Below, piece by piece: positions 24,186 to 31,180 of a DNA stretch of 40,766 bases. Numbering within the stretch: the first letter of the stretch is position 1; the number at the start of each line of letters is the position of its first letter. Under the pieces are notes generated by a model, which saw only the letters and a list, made by a program, of their open reading frames with translations, had not been told where the DNA came from and searched no databases. Origin of the DNA: Bradyrhizobium sp. Ec3.3 (GTDB lineage: Bacteria > Pseudomonadota > Alphaproteobacteria > Rhizobiales > Xanthobacteraceae); assembly GCF_000472925.1 (NCBI RefSeq), contig NZ_AXAS01000068.1, forward strand, positions 1-40,766, in the 5' to 3' direction. Both the position numbers and the translations under genes were made by a program.

Positions 24186-24812
24186 TCACACGCTCGCGAC
24201 GCGTATCCTGTCGGAAGGCTCGTCGGTCCTCAGCCGGTCGTTGGCGCGCTCGAAGCTCGCACAAAGGAGCTCGATCTCGTCGGGCGAAATCGGAGCACGA
24301 TAGAGCCGGCAGGTATACTCCGTGCCGGCGCGCCCCTTGGGCGCGCTACGCTCGGCGAGAAACATGCAGTCCCGGCAGATGCTGGCGTTGAGGCGCTGAT
24401 GTGTCGCGTCGAGATGATTGAGGATCTCTCTCAGGGAATCGCGCAGCCGGATGCGTTCCTCAGAGTCGAGTGCGGTCACGGCGTTCAGCACGGGATTGAT
24501 CGGATCGTGCTGCGCGAGGCACTTTTCGCCCTGGGCGGTGACGCAAAGCACCACCGAGCGCTTGTCCTCGTGCGAAGGCTTGCGGATGATGTATGACTTG
24601 GTCTCGAGCGTCTTCACGATCTGCGAAGCCGTGGCCCTGGTCGCGCCGATGAAGCCCGCCAGTGCGGACGGTGTCCGCGAGAACCGGTTGGCGCGCCCGA
24701 GGAAGCGCAGCGCCATCCATTCCCGATCACGCAACCCGTGTCGGTCGCCTTCGAAATACCAGGCTCTCGCCGCCTGGATCAGCAGCTCGACTGCTTCGCG
24801 TGCCAGCGGCAT
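24186..24812 (-). CDS. MarR-family regulator with cysteine-rich C-terminal tail
   Basis: A 208-residue winged-helix regulator. The MarR core occupies residues 1 to about 140, with ALRFLGRANRFSRTPSALAGFIGATRATASQIVKTLETKSYIIRKP as the DNA-binding region and the wing HEDKRSVVLCVTAQG. After the dimerisation helices there is an extension with four cysteines: C146 and C149 in SICRDCMFL, C168 in EYTCRLYRAP, and C184 in ELLCASFE. The extension ends in a polar tail. The spacing suggests metal or Fe-S binding or redox sensing, but this is inference. It lies upstream of the polyamine-type importer on the same strand with a 440-base gap and a hairpin between, so it may act on that operon without being co-transcribed. 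Two dyads upstream (25033-25058, 25186-25201) are candidate binding sites. Confidence 0.88.
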   Translation of the reverse strand: MPLAREAVELLIQAARAWYFEGDRHGLRDREWMALRFLGRANRFSRTPSALAGFIGATRATASQIVKTLETKSYIIRKPSHEDKRSVVLCVTAQGEKCLAQHDPINPVLNAVTALDSEERIRLRDSLREILNHLDATHQRLNASICRDCMFLAERSAPKGRAGTEYTCRLYRAPISPDEIELLCASFERANDRLRTDEPSDRIRVASV

Positions 24813-25032
24813 GACCTACCCCGACCGTCGCGACGCGGGTCGCCGCGGATCGCGCCGTCGATGGCGTGTCTGATGTGGCAGTGTTGGACGGAAGTCGCTG
24901 TCGCCATCAGCGTCGGACGATGGCTCGAATTTGCTCAACCGAAGCCCCTGCATTCCAAGTCACTCAGCCCGCATTTCTTATCCAGCGCAAAAACGATGAC
25001 TGACCTTGTCATGAAAAGCAAGTAGAGACGCT

Positions 25033-25058
25033 CTTGGATATACCTGCGTATAACCAAG
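25033..25058. promoter_or_regulatory. Dyad with 11-base arms in the MarR upstream region
   Basis: CTTGGATATAC, four-base loop CTGC, then GTATAACCAAG. The arms pair at ten of eleven positions. It lies about 220 bases upstream of the MarR start. As DNA it could be an operator; as RNA it would be a stable hairpin with a tetraloop. Neither strand has a clear U-run after it. Confidence 0.5.
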
Positions 25059-25185
25059 TCTTGCGTCCCTGCGCGAGTTCTCCACAGTGTGCAACTTGAA
25101 CCGGCGTGCCCACGGCACTCCAGCTGCGTGAATCACCTCATGCGCCAAACGATGAGCATGGATGGATGCGACAGTTGTGTGAAAA

Positions 25186-25201
25186 CGAACAATGTTGTTC
25201 G
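25186..25201. promoter_or_regulatory. 16-base palindrome, MarR-operator-like
   Basis: CGAACAA, two-base centre TG, TTGTTCG: a perfect inverted repeat apart from the centre. The size and compact symmetry are those of many MarR-family operators. It lies about 375 bases upstream of the MarR gene, farther than an autoregulatory site usually is. Function is inferred. Confidence 0.45.
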
Positions 25202-25524
25202 CCGGTGAGGCAGCATGATGAGAGCCTATGCATGAGATGACGCCATGCACCCTCGTTTGACTGCTTGAGGCGTCACTTGACGGAATTCGGGAGGCGATAT
25301 GCAACATTCCCGCGCAGGAATTGTATGCAAGCCGGCCTTACCATGCGCCGTCTCTGCCTGAGGCATGAGCGAATCCATCGGAGCGGCGCCGATCGAGTTC
25401 AACGAGCTATGCCCGCAGTGCACGGCGATTCTGGTCGCCGCGGTGTTGACGCTCCGCTTCCAAGATCGCGCGTGGGCACCGAGTCATGCGTTTGGCGCGA
25501 AGGCCCATTCGCCGCATGGCAGCG

Positions 25525-26850
25525 CTAGCCGGCCTTCAACACGTCTCTCAGCTCGCGAAACGCATCCGCGCTGGGCGGAGCCGAAGCATCCTGGCGCATC
25601 GCGCCGTAGATCTTCGGCACCATGTCGAGGGCATGATCGAGCCCCGGATCACGCCCTGATTGATATCCGCCCATCAGGCGAAGGTCGCGCGTGTCTTCAT
25701 ACTTGGCGATCATGGATCGGAGCTTGCTCACGAGCTCGCGCTCCTCGGGATCCCAGACGCAGTGCGCAAGGCGCGAGACTGAGGCGAGAATGTCCACGGC
25801 CGGGTAACGCGCCTGGTCGGCAATGTGCCGGCTGAGCACGATGTGTCCATCCAGCGTGCTGCGAATGGTGTCGGCAATCGGCTCGTTGTGATCATCGCCG
25901 TCGACCAGCACGGAGAAGATTCCAGTGATCGTGCCCGTGCCTTCCTCTCCGGGCCCGGCCCGCTCGAGCAGGCGCGGCAGATCGGTGAAGACGCTCGGTG
26001 CGTAGCCGCGCGCGACCGCAGGCTCGCCGGCAGCCAGCGCGACTTCACGGGAGGCGTGGGCAAACCGGGTGATCGAATCGACCACCAGCAGGACCGATTC
26101 GCCGCGATCGCGAAAATACTCGGCGATCGCCATCGCGGTCTTCGGCGCCAGCCGTCGCATCATCGGGCTCTCGTCGCCCGTCGACACGATCGTGATGGCG
26201 CGGTCGCGGCCGTGGCCGAGCACGTCCTCGACGAATTCACGCACCTCGCGGCCGCGTTCGCCCACCAGGGCCAGGACGACGGTGTCAAAACCGGTGCTGC
26301 GCGCCAGCATCGCGAGCAGCGTCGACTTGCCGACACCTGAGCCGGCAAAGATGCCAACGCGCTGGCCGGCGCAGATCGGCGCGAACAGATCGATCACGCG
26401 CACGCCGGTGCGCAGCGGCTTGTGGACACGCGCCCGCTTCATGGCCGAGGGCGCTTCCGCTTCGGCCGAGACCGCGCGCGATCCCGGAATCAGCGCGCCC
26501 ATGCCGTCGAGCGGTGCGCCGAGCGCGTTGATGACGCGTCCTTTCCAGCTCGCATCGGGCGCAAGCGACAGCGGAGGCAATCGGAATGCGACCGAGCCGA
26601 GCCCGCCCGCGAATTGCCGGTCGAACGGCTTTGCGATGATGCCGTCGCCGTCGATGCGAACCACTTCCCCGATCTGGGACCGGCCACCCGACGTCACCCC
26701 GATGAGCTCGCCGAGCTTGACGAAACGGGACAGGCCGGACACGCGAAAATGCGTCGGCGCGATCTCCGAAATGGCGCCGCTGATGCTTGCAATGGGGGTG
26801 CTCTGCTGCAGCTCCTGCAGCGCCCACTCAATTTGCCGGAGAGCGTTCAA
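25525..26850 (-). CDS. fliI: Flagellum-specific export ATPase FliI
   Basis: A 441-residue F1-beta-like ATPase that helps unfold and deliver substrates to the flagellar type III export gate on the cytoplasmic side. The N-terminal domain (1-90) includes SGAISEIAPTHFRVSGLSRFVKLGE. Walker A AGSGVGKST lies at about 169-177 and Walker B VLLVVDSITRFAHA at about 253-266. GYAPSVFTDLPRLLERAGP follows, as in FliI/YscN. ATG 26850 has a GGA-rich leader (TGAGGACTTCCCTTGAACG). It is the last gene of the leftward arm (DUF1217-type protein, flgF, fliI), 21 bases after flgF. No fliJ or fliH gene is adjacent here. Confidence 0.95.
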   Translation of the reverse strand: MNALRQIEWALQELQQSTPIASISGAISEIAPTHFRVSGLSRFVKLGELIGVTSGGRSQIGEVVRIDGDGIIAKPFDRQFAGGLGSVAFRLPPLSLAPDASWKGRVINALGAPLDGMGALIPGSRAVSAEAEAPSAMKRARVHKPLRTGVRVIDLFAPICAGQRVGIFAGSGVGKSTLLAMLARSTGFDTVVLALVGERGREVREFVEDVLGHGRDRAITIVSTGDESPMMRRLAPKTAMAIAEYFRDRGESVLLVVDSITRFAHASREVALAAGEPAVARGYAPSVFTDLPRLLERAGPGEEGTGTITGIFSVLVDGDDHNEPIADTIRSTLDGHIVLSRHIADQARYPAVDILASVSRLAHCVWDPEERELVSKLRSMIAKYEDTRDLRLMGGYQSGRDPGLDHALDMVPKIYGAMRQDASAPPSADAFRELRDVLKAG

Positions 26851-26871
26851 GGGAAGTCCTCAGAGGGAAGG

Positions 26872-27600
26872 CTATTTGGCGGGGTCGCCCAGGGTGCGAA
26901 TCGCGTTCTGAAGCGAGCTTTCAGTGCCTTCGATGAGCGAATTGGTGCCGTCGAAGGCGCGCGACGCCGACATCAGCCGCGTCAGCTCGAGCATCGGATT
27001 GGCGCCGGATCCCTCGACATAGCCCTGCTTGAAGCCGTCCCGGCCGAAATCGGAGATCGCGGTCGCAGGCCGATCGGGGACGACGCCCGAATTGCCGTAG
27101 CGGTCGAGATTGGCGTCGGCAGGAATGTTGAATAGGCCGATGGTGCCGATCTCGTTTTTGTCCTGGGTGATCGTGCCGCTGCGCGAGATCGAGACTGGTC
27201 CGCCGTTCGGGTCGAGTGTGAGCTGCGCGCCGCCGCTATCGATGACGGGGAAGCCGCTCACGGTCTGAAGGTCGCCATTCGGCGCGATCTGGAGCCGGCC
27301 GTCGCGCGTATAGACCGTGCCGTTCGGGCCGGCGAAGGCGATCCAGCCCTGTCCCACCACGGCGACGTCGAGCGGGTTGCCGCTTTCGGTGACATTGCCG
27401 GCCGCGCGCGAGATGATGTTGTCGCCGGGCGAGGAGAAGGCGACGGGATTGGCGCCCGCCTTCGACAGCACCGTCTCGAATTTCACGACGTCGGTGCGAA
27501 AGCCGGATGTGTTGACGTTGGCGACGTTGTTGGCGATCGTCTGGAGGCGCTTTTCCAGCGCGACCTGCGCCGACAATCCCACATAAAGAGCCGATTGCAT
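26872..27600 (-). CDS. flgF: Flagellar proximal rod protein FlgF
   Basis: A 242-residue rod protein exported through the flagellar apparatus. The N-terminal rod/hook signature reads QVALEKRLQTIANNVANVNTSGFR. The central FlgF/FlgG-type domain shows GNPLDVAVVGQGWIAFAGPNGTVYTRDGRLQIAPNGDLQT. The C-terminal helix EGSGANPMLELTRLMSASRAFDGTNSLIEG mediates rod stacking. Length and the N-terminus (MQSALYVGLSAQ) identify FlgF rather than FlgG, which occurs separately at 34552. It starts three bases after the stop of the DUF1217-type gene and precedes fliI, so the three are surely one operon. Confidence 0.95.
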   Translation of the reverse strand: MQSALYVGLSAQVALEKRLQTIANNVANVNTSGFRTDVVKFETVLSKAGANPVAFSSPGDNIISRAAGNVTESGNPLDVAVVGQGWIAFAGPNGTVYTRDGRLQIAPNGDLQTVSGFPVIDSGGAQLTLDPNGGPVSISRSGTITQDKNEIGTIGLFNIPADANLDRYGNSGVVPDRPATAISDFGRDGFKQGYVEGSGANPMLELTRLMSASRAFDGTNSLIEGTESSLQNAIRTLGDPAK

Positions 27601-27603
27601 GAC

Positions 27604-28404
27604 TTACTTTCCGAGCCGGATGGACTGAAGTTTCGAGAGCATGTCGGTATCCATGCTGGCAGTCGTCGACGCGCCGCCAATCAGGACCAGCGCGGGGTTG
27701 GTCGAGCTGCCGTTGCTGGCGTCGCTCGCGGCCTGTTTCGCATCCCACATCGCCGCGAAACGCTGCACGAATTTGGTGACCTTGGCCGGATCCTGGAAAT
27801 CGGTGAGTTTGATCATCTTCGTCAGCATCGTGGCCTGGCTGTCGATGTCGGCCGAACTGACGGTCGCCGGGAGGCCGAGAGCCGTCTGCGCCACTTGCGT
27901 CAGCGCTTTGTCGGCGAGGATCTGGTAGGCATTCGTGATCGAGGAGGCCTTGCGTGTGAAATAGAGCGCCAGCCGCAGGCCCTCGTTCTGATCGCCAGCG
28001 TTTTGCTCCATCGTCTGCGTGGCGTACTGGGTGGCTGTGCCGGTCGTGGCCTGGGTGGTCTGGGTCGCCTGGCTGCCGAGCGCGGCGAAATTGAAAGCTG
28101 CGGCGAATTCCCGGTAGCGGGCGTCGGTGAGCTTGTTGGCGAAGGTCGTCGTGGTCGCGATACCCTCGGTCAGCACCTTCCGCATGAACGCCTTGGCGTA
28201 GATCATGTCGCTGAGGCCATAGGCCTTCATCGCGTAGGAGTAGAGGCGGTAGTTCTTCAGGAAGTCGTCGATAGTCTTCACCTTGCCGATATTGGCGAGG
28301 AAATAGTCGGTCTCGCGGCTGACATCCGGCTGCTTCGCGATGAGCGTCAGCGACTTGCCCATGTCCTTGGTTATTCTTGTGTAGTCCGCGATCGTGGATA
28401 GCAT
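27604..28404 (-). CDS. DUF1217-type protein of rhizobial flagellar loci
   Basis: A 266-residue protein of the family found beside flgF and motA in rhizobia. It begins MLSTIADYTRITKDMGKSLTLIAKQPDVSRETDYFLANIGKVKTIDDFLKNYRLYSYAMKAYGLSDMIYAKAF. The middle is rich in Thr, Gln and Ala (FAALGSQATQTTQATTGTATQYATQTMEQNAGDQNEGLRLALYF). The C-terminus is GGASTTASMDTDMLSKLQSIRLGK. No signal peptide or membrane segment is visible. It resembles DUF1217 proteins, some of which are annotated as flagellar basal body-associated; the molecular role is not established to my knowledge. ATG 28404 follows AAGGGG by about eight bases; an upstream in-frame ATG at 28428 is possible. It is the first gene of the leftward flagellar operon. 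Confidence 0.88.
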   Translation of the reverse strand: MLSTIADYTRITKDMGKSLTLIAKQPDVSRETDYFLANIGKVKTIDDFLKNYRLYSYAMKAYGLSDMIYAKAFMRKVLTEGIATTTTFANKLTDARYREFAAAFNFAALGSQATQTTQATTGTATQYATQTMEQNAGDQNEGLRLALYFTRKASSITNAYQILADKALTQVAQTALGLPATVSSADIDSQATMLTKMIKLTDFQDPAKVTKFVQRFAAMWDAKQAASDASNGSSTNPALVLIGGASTTASMDTDMLSKLQSIRLGK

Positions 28405-28457
28405 GACATGCGCCCCTTTGGCCGCCATTGCGACATCGTCCCAAGCTGCCGCGAATA

Positions 28458-28499
28458 GCTTGCGCGGGGCTGGCCAGGGGAAGCCAGCTTCGCGCAAGC
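28458..28499 (+). promoter_or_regulatory. Strong hairpin in the motA leader
   Basis: GCTTGCGCG pairs with CGCGCAAGC (nine bases) and, inside, GCTGGC pairs with GCCAGC (six bases), around the loop CAGGGGAA. Between the two stems, GG faces TT: on plus-strand RNA these are G-U pairs, giving a continuous 17-pair stem, while on minus-strand RNA they are C-A mismatches. It lies about 46 bases upstream of the motA start, between the divergent flagellar operons. No U-run follows. A leader RNA structure for motA is the simplest reading. Confidence 0.6.
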
Positions 28500-28545
28500 G
28501 TCGCCGCATAGACATGGCCGACGGGATTGGCGATGGAGCGGCGCG

Positions 28546-29442
28546 TTGGGCAGTTTCGTGGGGATCATCATCACGGTGGCCGCCTTGCTCGGCGGATTTG
28601 CCGCCATGGGCGGGCATCTTGCCGTGCTCATGCAGCCGTGGGAATTCGTCATCATCTTCGGCACGGCGGCCGGCACCTTCATCGTCGCCAACCCCTGGAA
28701 GGTCGTCGCGGACACCGGGCTTGCGGCGGTTCAGGCCGTTACCGGGGCGGTGCCCGGGGAGCGCTACTATCTCGATCTCCTGGGCGCCCTTCACGCGCTG
28801 ATGCGCGAGTTGCGGGGCAAGGGCCGCAACGAGGTCGAGGCGCATATCGACGATCCCTCATCCTCCGAGATCTTCAAGACGTTCCCGAGCGTGCTGGCGG
28901 ATACCGCGCTGTTGCAGTTCATCTGCGACTACGTGCGCCTGATCATCATGGGTAACGCCCGCACGCACGAGATCGAAGCGCTGATGGACGAGGAGATCCA
29001 TACCATCGTGAAGAGCAAGCTCACGCCCTACAATGCGCTCGTCGTGGTGTCGGAGGCGTTGCCGGCGCTTGGCATCGTTGCTGCGGTGCTTGGCGTCATC
29101 AAGGCCATGGGCGCGCTCGACCAGTCACCCAAGCTGCTCGGCGGCTTCATCGGTGCGGCGCTGGTCGGCACGTTTGCCGGCATCTTCCTCTCCTACGGCA
29201 TCATCTCGCCGTTCGCCCTGAAGATAAAGATGACCCGCGAGAAGCGCTGTCGGCCCTACATCATCGTCAAGCAGACGCTGCTCGCCTTTATGAACGGTGC
29301 CATGCCGCAAATCGCGGTCGAGCACGGCCGCAAGATGATCGCCAGTACCGAGCGGCCGTCGATCGACGTGGTCGAGAACGAGACGATCGCTGGGCCGAAA
29401 GCCGTCGTGGCCGACGCCGAACCGAAGGCCGCCAGAGCATGA
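28546..29442 (+). CDS. motA: Flagellar motor stator protein MotA
   Basis: A 298-residue inner-membrane protein that forms the proton-conducting stator with MotB. It has four membrane segments: about 4-24 (VGIIITVAALLGGFAAM), 30-48, about 167-190 (ALGIVAAVLGVIKAMG) and about 200-225 (LLGGFIGAALVGTFAGIFLSYG). The long cytoplasmic loop contains the motor-interacting charged residues. MotB is not in the window. The start is TTG 28546 (MGSFVGIIITVAAL) with GGAG seven bases before it; no ATG gives the full first helix. Its stop overlaps fliM in ATGA. It is the first gene of the rightward flagellar arm and follows a leader hairpin. Confidence 0.95.
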   Translation: MGSFVGIIITVAALLGGFAAMGGHLAVLMQPWEFVIIFGTAAGTFIVANPWKVVADTGLAAVQAVTGAVPGERYYLDLLGALHALMRELRGKGRNEVEAHIDDPSSSEIFKTFPSVLADTALLQFICDYVRLIIMGNARTHEIEALMDEEIHTIVKSKLTPYNALVVVSEALPALGIVAAVLGVIKAMGALDQSPKLLGGFIGAALVGTFAGIFLSYGIISPFALKIKMTREKRCRPYIIVKQTLLAFMNGAMPQIAVEHGRKMIASTERPSIDVVENETIAGPKAVVADAEPKAARA

Positions 29443-30380
29443 TGATGGAAGGGATCGACGTCGAGCAGCAGAAGCGGCTGCCGAACTATCTGCTCGATGC
29501 GGCGGGCATATCCATCGACCGCATGCCGATGCTCAATGTGATCTTTGATCGCATGGCGGCATCCTGCACGGACAGTCTTCAGCCGATGGCGGGTACCCCC
29601 TGCTACTTTTCGGTCAACGACATCAGCAACGGCCGCGTCGGCGACATCGTCAAGGATTACGAAGGCAACGCGGTTGCCGCGGTCCTCTATGCCGAGCAAT
29701 GGGACGCCCGGGTCCTCGTCATGCTCGATCGCGATTTCGTGTTTACGATGGTCGAGGCGCTGTTCGGCTCGGACGGCGCGGAGCCGCCGATCGATGTCGA
29801 GCGCGCCTTCTCGAACATCGAGCTGCGCGTAGTGCAGGTGCTGTTCGAGCGCTTCGCCAAGGCGCTCCAATCGGCTTTCGCCGCGACGTCCGATGTCACC
29901 TTCAAGCTCGAGCGGGTCGAGACCGCGATGGCCTCGCTTGCGATCGGGCGCAGCAGCAATATGTCGGTTTGCGCCAACATCATGCTCCAGGCGCTTTACC
30001 GCGGCGGGCAGATGTTCCTGATCATCCCGCATTCGGCGCTCAATCCGCTCAGGCAGAAGCTCGCCCATGTCGTCGTCTCGGACGGCCGTGCCGCCGATCC
30101 GAACTGGCGCGGGCAAATGGAGAGCGAGGTCCAGCGCACCGAGGTCACCTTGAACGCCGTGCTGGACGAGTGCGTGCTCTCCCTCGGAGAGGTCGCAAAG
30201 TTTCAGGTCGGGCAGGTCATCGAGCTCAACGCCACGCCGCGAACGCTCGCCAGGCTCGAGAACAACAACCAGGTGCTGTTCTGGTGTCAGATCGGCCAGC
30301 TCGATGGCTATTATGCCATGCAGGTAGCGGATCCCGTCGATCAGAAGCGGGAGTTTGTCGATGATATCCTATCTCGTTGA
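29439..30380 (+). CDS. fliM: Flagellar motor switch protein FliM
   Basis: A 313-residue switch component that binds CheY-P and joins FliG to FliN in the C-ring. The middle domain resembles CheC/FliM (CYFSVNDISNGRVGDIVKDYEG, RVLVMLDRDFVFTMVEALFG, SNIELRVVQVLFERFAKALQSAF). The C-terminal SpoA domain reads EVTLNAVLDECVLSLGEVAKFQVGQVIELN. The N-terminal CheY-binding peptide typical of enteric FliM is not obvious; the protein starts MMMEGIDVEQQKRLPNYLLDAAG. This short N-terminus is shared by rhizobial FliM. It overlaps motA by four bases and the next small gene by about 20. Confidence 0.92.
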   Translation: MMMEGIDVEQQKRLPNYLLDAAGISIDRMPMLNVIFDRMAASCTDSLQPMAGTPCYFSVNDISNGRVGDIVKDYEGNAVAAVLYAEQWDARVLVMLDRDFVFTMVEALFGSDGAEPPIDVERAFSNIELRVVQVLFERFAKALQSAFAATSDVTFKLERVETAMASLAIGRSSNMSVCANIMLQALYRGGQMFLIIPHSALNPLRQKLAHVVVSDGRAADPNWRGQMESEVQRTEVTLNAVLDECVLSLGEVAKFQVGQVIELNATPRTLARLENNNQVLFWCQIGQLDGYYAMQVADPVDQKREFVDDILSR

Positions 30381-30675
30381 TGCGGTTCTGCTCGTTGCGC
30401 TCGCCTTCACCAGCATGCGGGTGACCCGGATGCACCGTGAGCTGGCGCGGCTGCGCAGCTACCAGGGCGAATTCTCGACGATCGTGCAGGAGACGGCGGG
30501 CGCCTTCGATACCGTGATCAAGGCGGCCCACGACTCGACCGCCAATCTCGGTCGGCTGGCCAACGTGCTCAGCAGCAAGATCGATCAGGCTCACGAGGCA
30601 ATCACGGCGCTGGACGCGCGGCGGTCGCAGGCTGTCGCGGGGACCAAGGGCGGCAGCGGTGCGGGTGAGCCGTAG
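30361..30675 (+). CDS. Small membrane-anchored coiled-coil protein between fliM and fliN
   Basis: A 104-residue protein with an N-terminal membrane helix (MISYLVDAVLLVALAFTSMRV) followed by basic residues (TRMHRELARLRSYQ). A helical stretch of coiled-coil character follows (EFSTIVQETAGAFDTVIKAAHDSTANLGRLANVLSSKIDQAHEAITALDARR), ending in a Gly-rich tail. I recognise no characterised family; similar small proteins (possibly the DUF6468 type) occur at this spot in alphaproteobacterial flagellar operons. ATG 30361 is preferred because GGGAG lies seven bases upstream; TTG 30355 is too close to it. It overlaps the fliM 3' end by 20 bases, so it is translated with fliM. The Ncyt/Nperi topology is undecided. 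A role in anchoring or regulating the motor is inference from position only. Confidence 0.75.
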   Translation: MISYLVDAVLLVALAFTSMRVTRMHRELARLRSYQGEFSTIVQETAGAFDTVIKAAHDSTANLGRLANVLSSKIDQAHEAITALDARRSQAVAGTKGGSGAGEP

Positions 30676-30689
30676 GGCTGCGGCTCGCG

Positions 30690-30754
30690 GACGCCGGGGT
30701 CGTCACCCGGCGTCGGCGCGCAGGCAAGGGGATCGTTCCGGAGCAGAACTCCGG
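30690..30754 (+). promoter_or_regulatory. Two hairpins in the gap before fliN
   Basis: GACGCCGGG pairs perfectly with CCCGGCGTC around a seven-base loop (30690-30714). CCGGAG pairs with CTCCGG around CAGAA (30738-30754). The gap is the only one over 100 bases inside this part of the operon. The hairpins may mark an mRNA processing site or a partial terminator that sets fliN-fliG-flhB expression apart from motA-fliM. No U-run follows either stem. Confidence 0.45.
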
Positions 30755-30782
30755 GAGGAGCGTTTTCAAGAGGCAAGACCAA

Positions 30783-31178
30783 ATGGCGCAAACTTTCGAT
30801 TATGAGTCATCTGCCACCCGGGCGGCGGCGTCCGGCGAGGCACAAATCGACGCCTCCCCGCTGGAGCGGCTGGCGGAGATCGCGGCGCGTACGGCCGAGG
30901 ATTCCGGCAAGTTCGCCAATGTCGACGCGATCCTGCGCATTCCCGTCACCGTGCAGGTGGTGCTGGGCGCTGCGACCATGCCGGTGGCGAACCTCATGAA
31001 GCTCGGCCGCGGTGCGGTGGTCCCGCTCGATCACAGGGTCGGCGAACCCGTTGACGTCGTGGTCAACGGCCGTATCGTCGCGCGCGGCGAAGTCGTGGTC
31101 GTCGAAGAAGACAATTCGCGTTTCGGCGTGTCGCTCACGGAGATCGTGGGGCCGCTGGGCGGTCACGGTGAAGCCTGA
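30783..31178 (+). CDS. fliN: Flagellar motor switch protein FliN
   Basis: A 131-residue C-ring protein. Its C-terminal SpoA domain (about residues 45-131) contains NVDAILRIPVTVQVVLGAATMPVANLMKLGRGAVVPLDHRVGEPVDVVVNGRIVARGEVVVVEEDNSRFGVSLTEIV, matching FliN closely. The N-terminal ~40 residues are low-conservation linker. It forms the lower C-ring with FliM and docks export components. ATG 30783 is preceded by AGAGGCAAG. It follows a 107-base gap with two hairpins and is two bases from the GTG start of fliG. Confidence 0.94.
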   Translation: MAQTFDYESSATRAAASGEAQIDASPLERLAEIAARTAEDSGKFANVDAILRIPVTVQVVLGAATMPVANLMKLGRGAVVPLDHRVGEPVDVVVNGRIVARGEVVVVEEDNSRFGVSLTEIVGPLGGHGEA

Positions 31179-31180
31179 TC

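Larger units (their letters stand above)
24813..25524. other. Long intergenic stretch with two dyads and no supported gene
   Basis: About 710 bases between the start of the MarR gene and the stop of fliI. Frames present are short and lack credible starts or family resemblance. Base composition is visibly less GC-rich than the flanks around 24940-25320. Two dyads stand out (25033-25058 and 25186-25201). It must contain the MarR promoter. A small RNA gene or regulatory region is possible but unproven. Confidence 0.5.
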
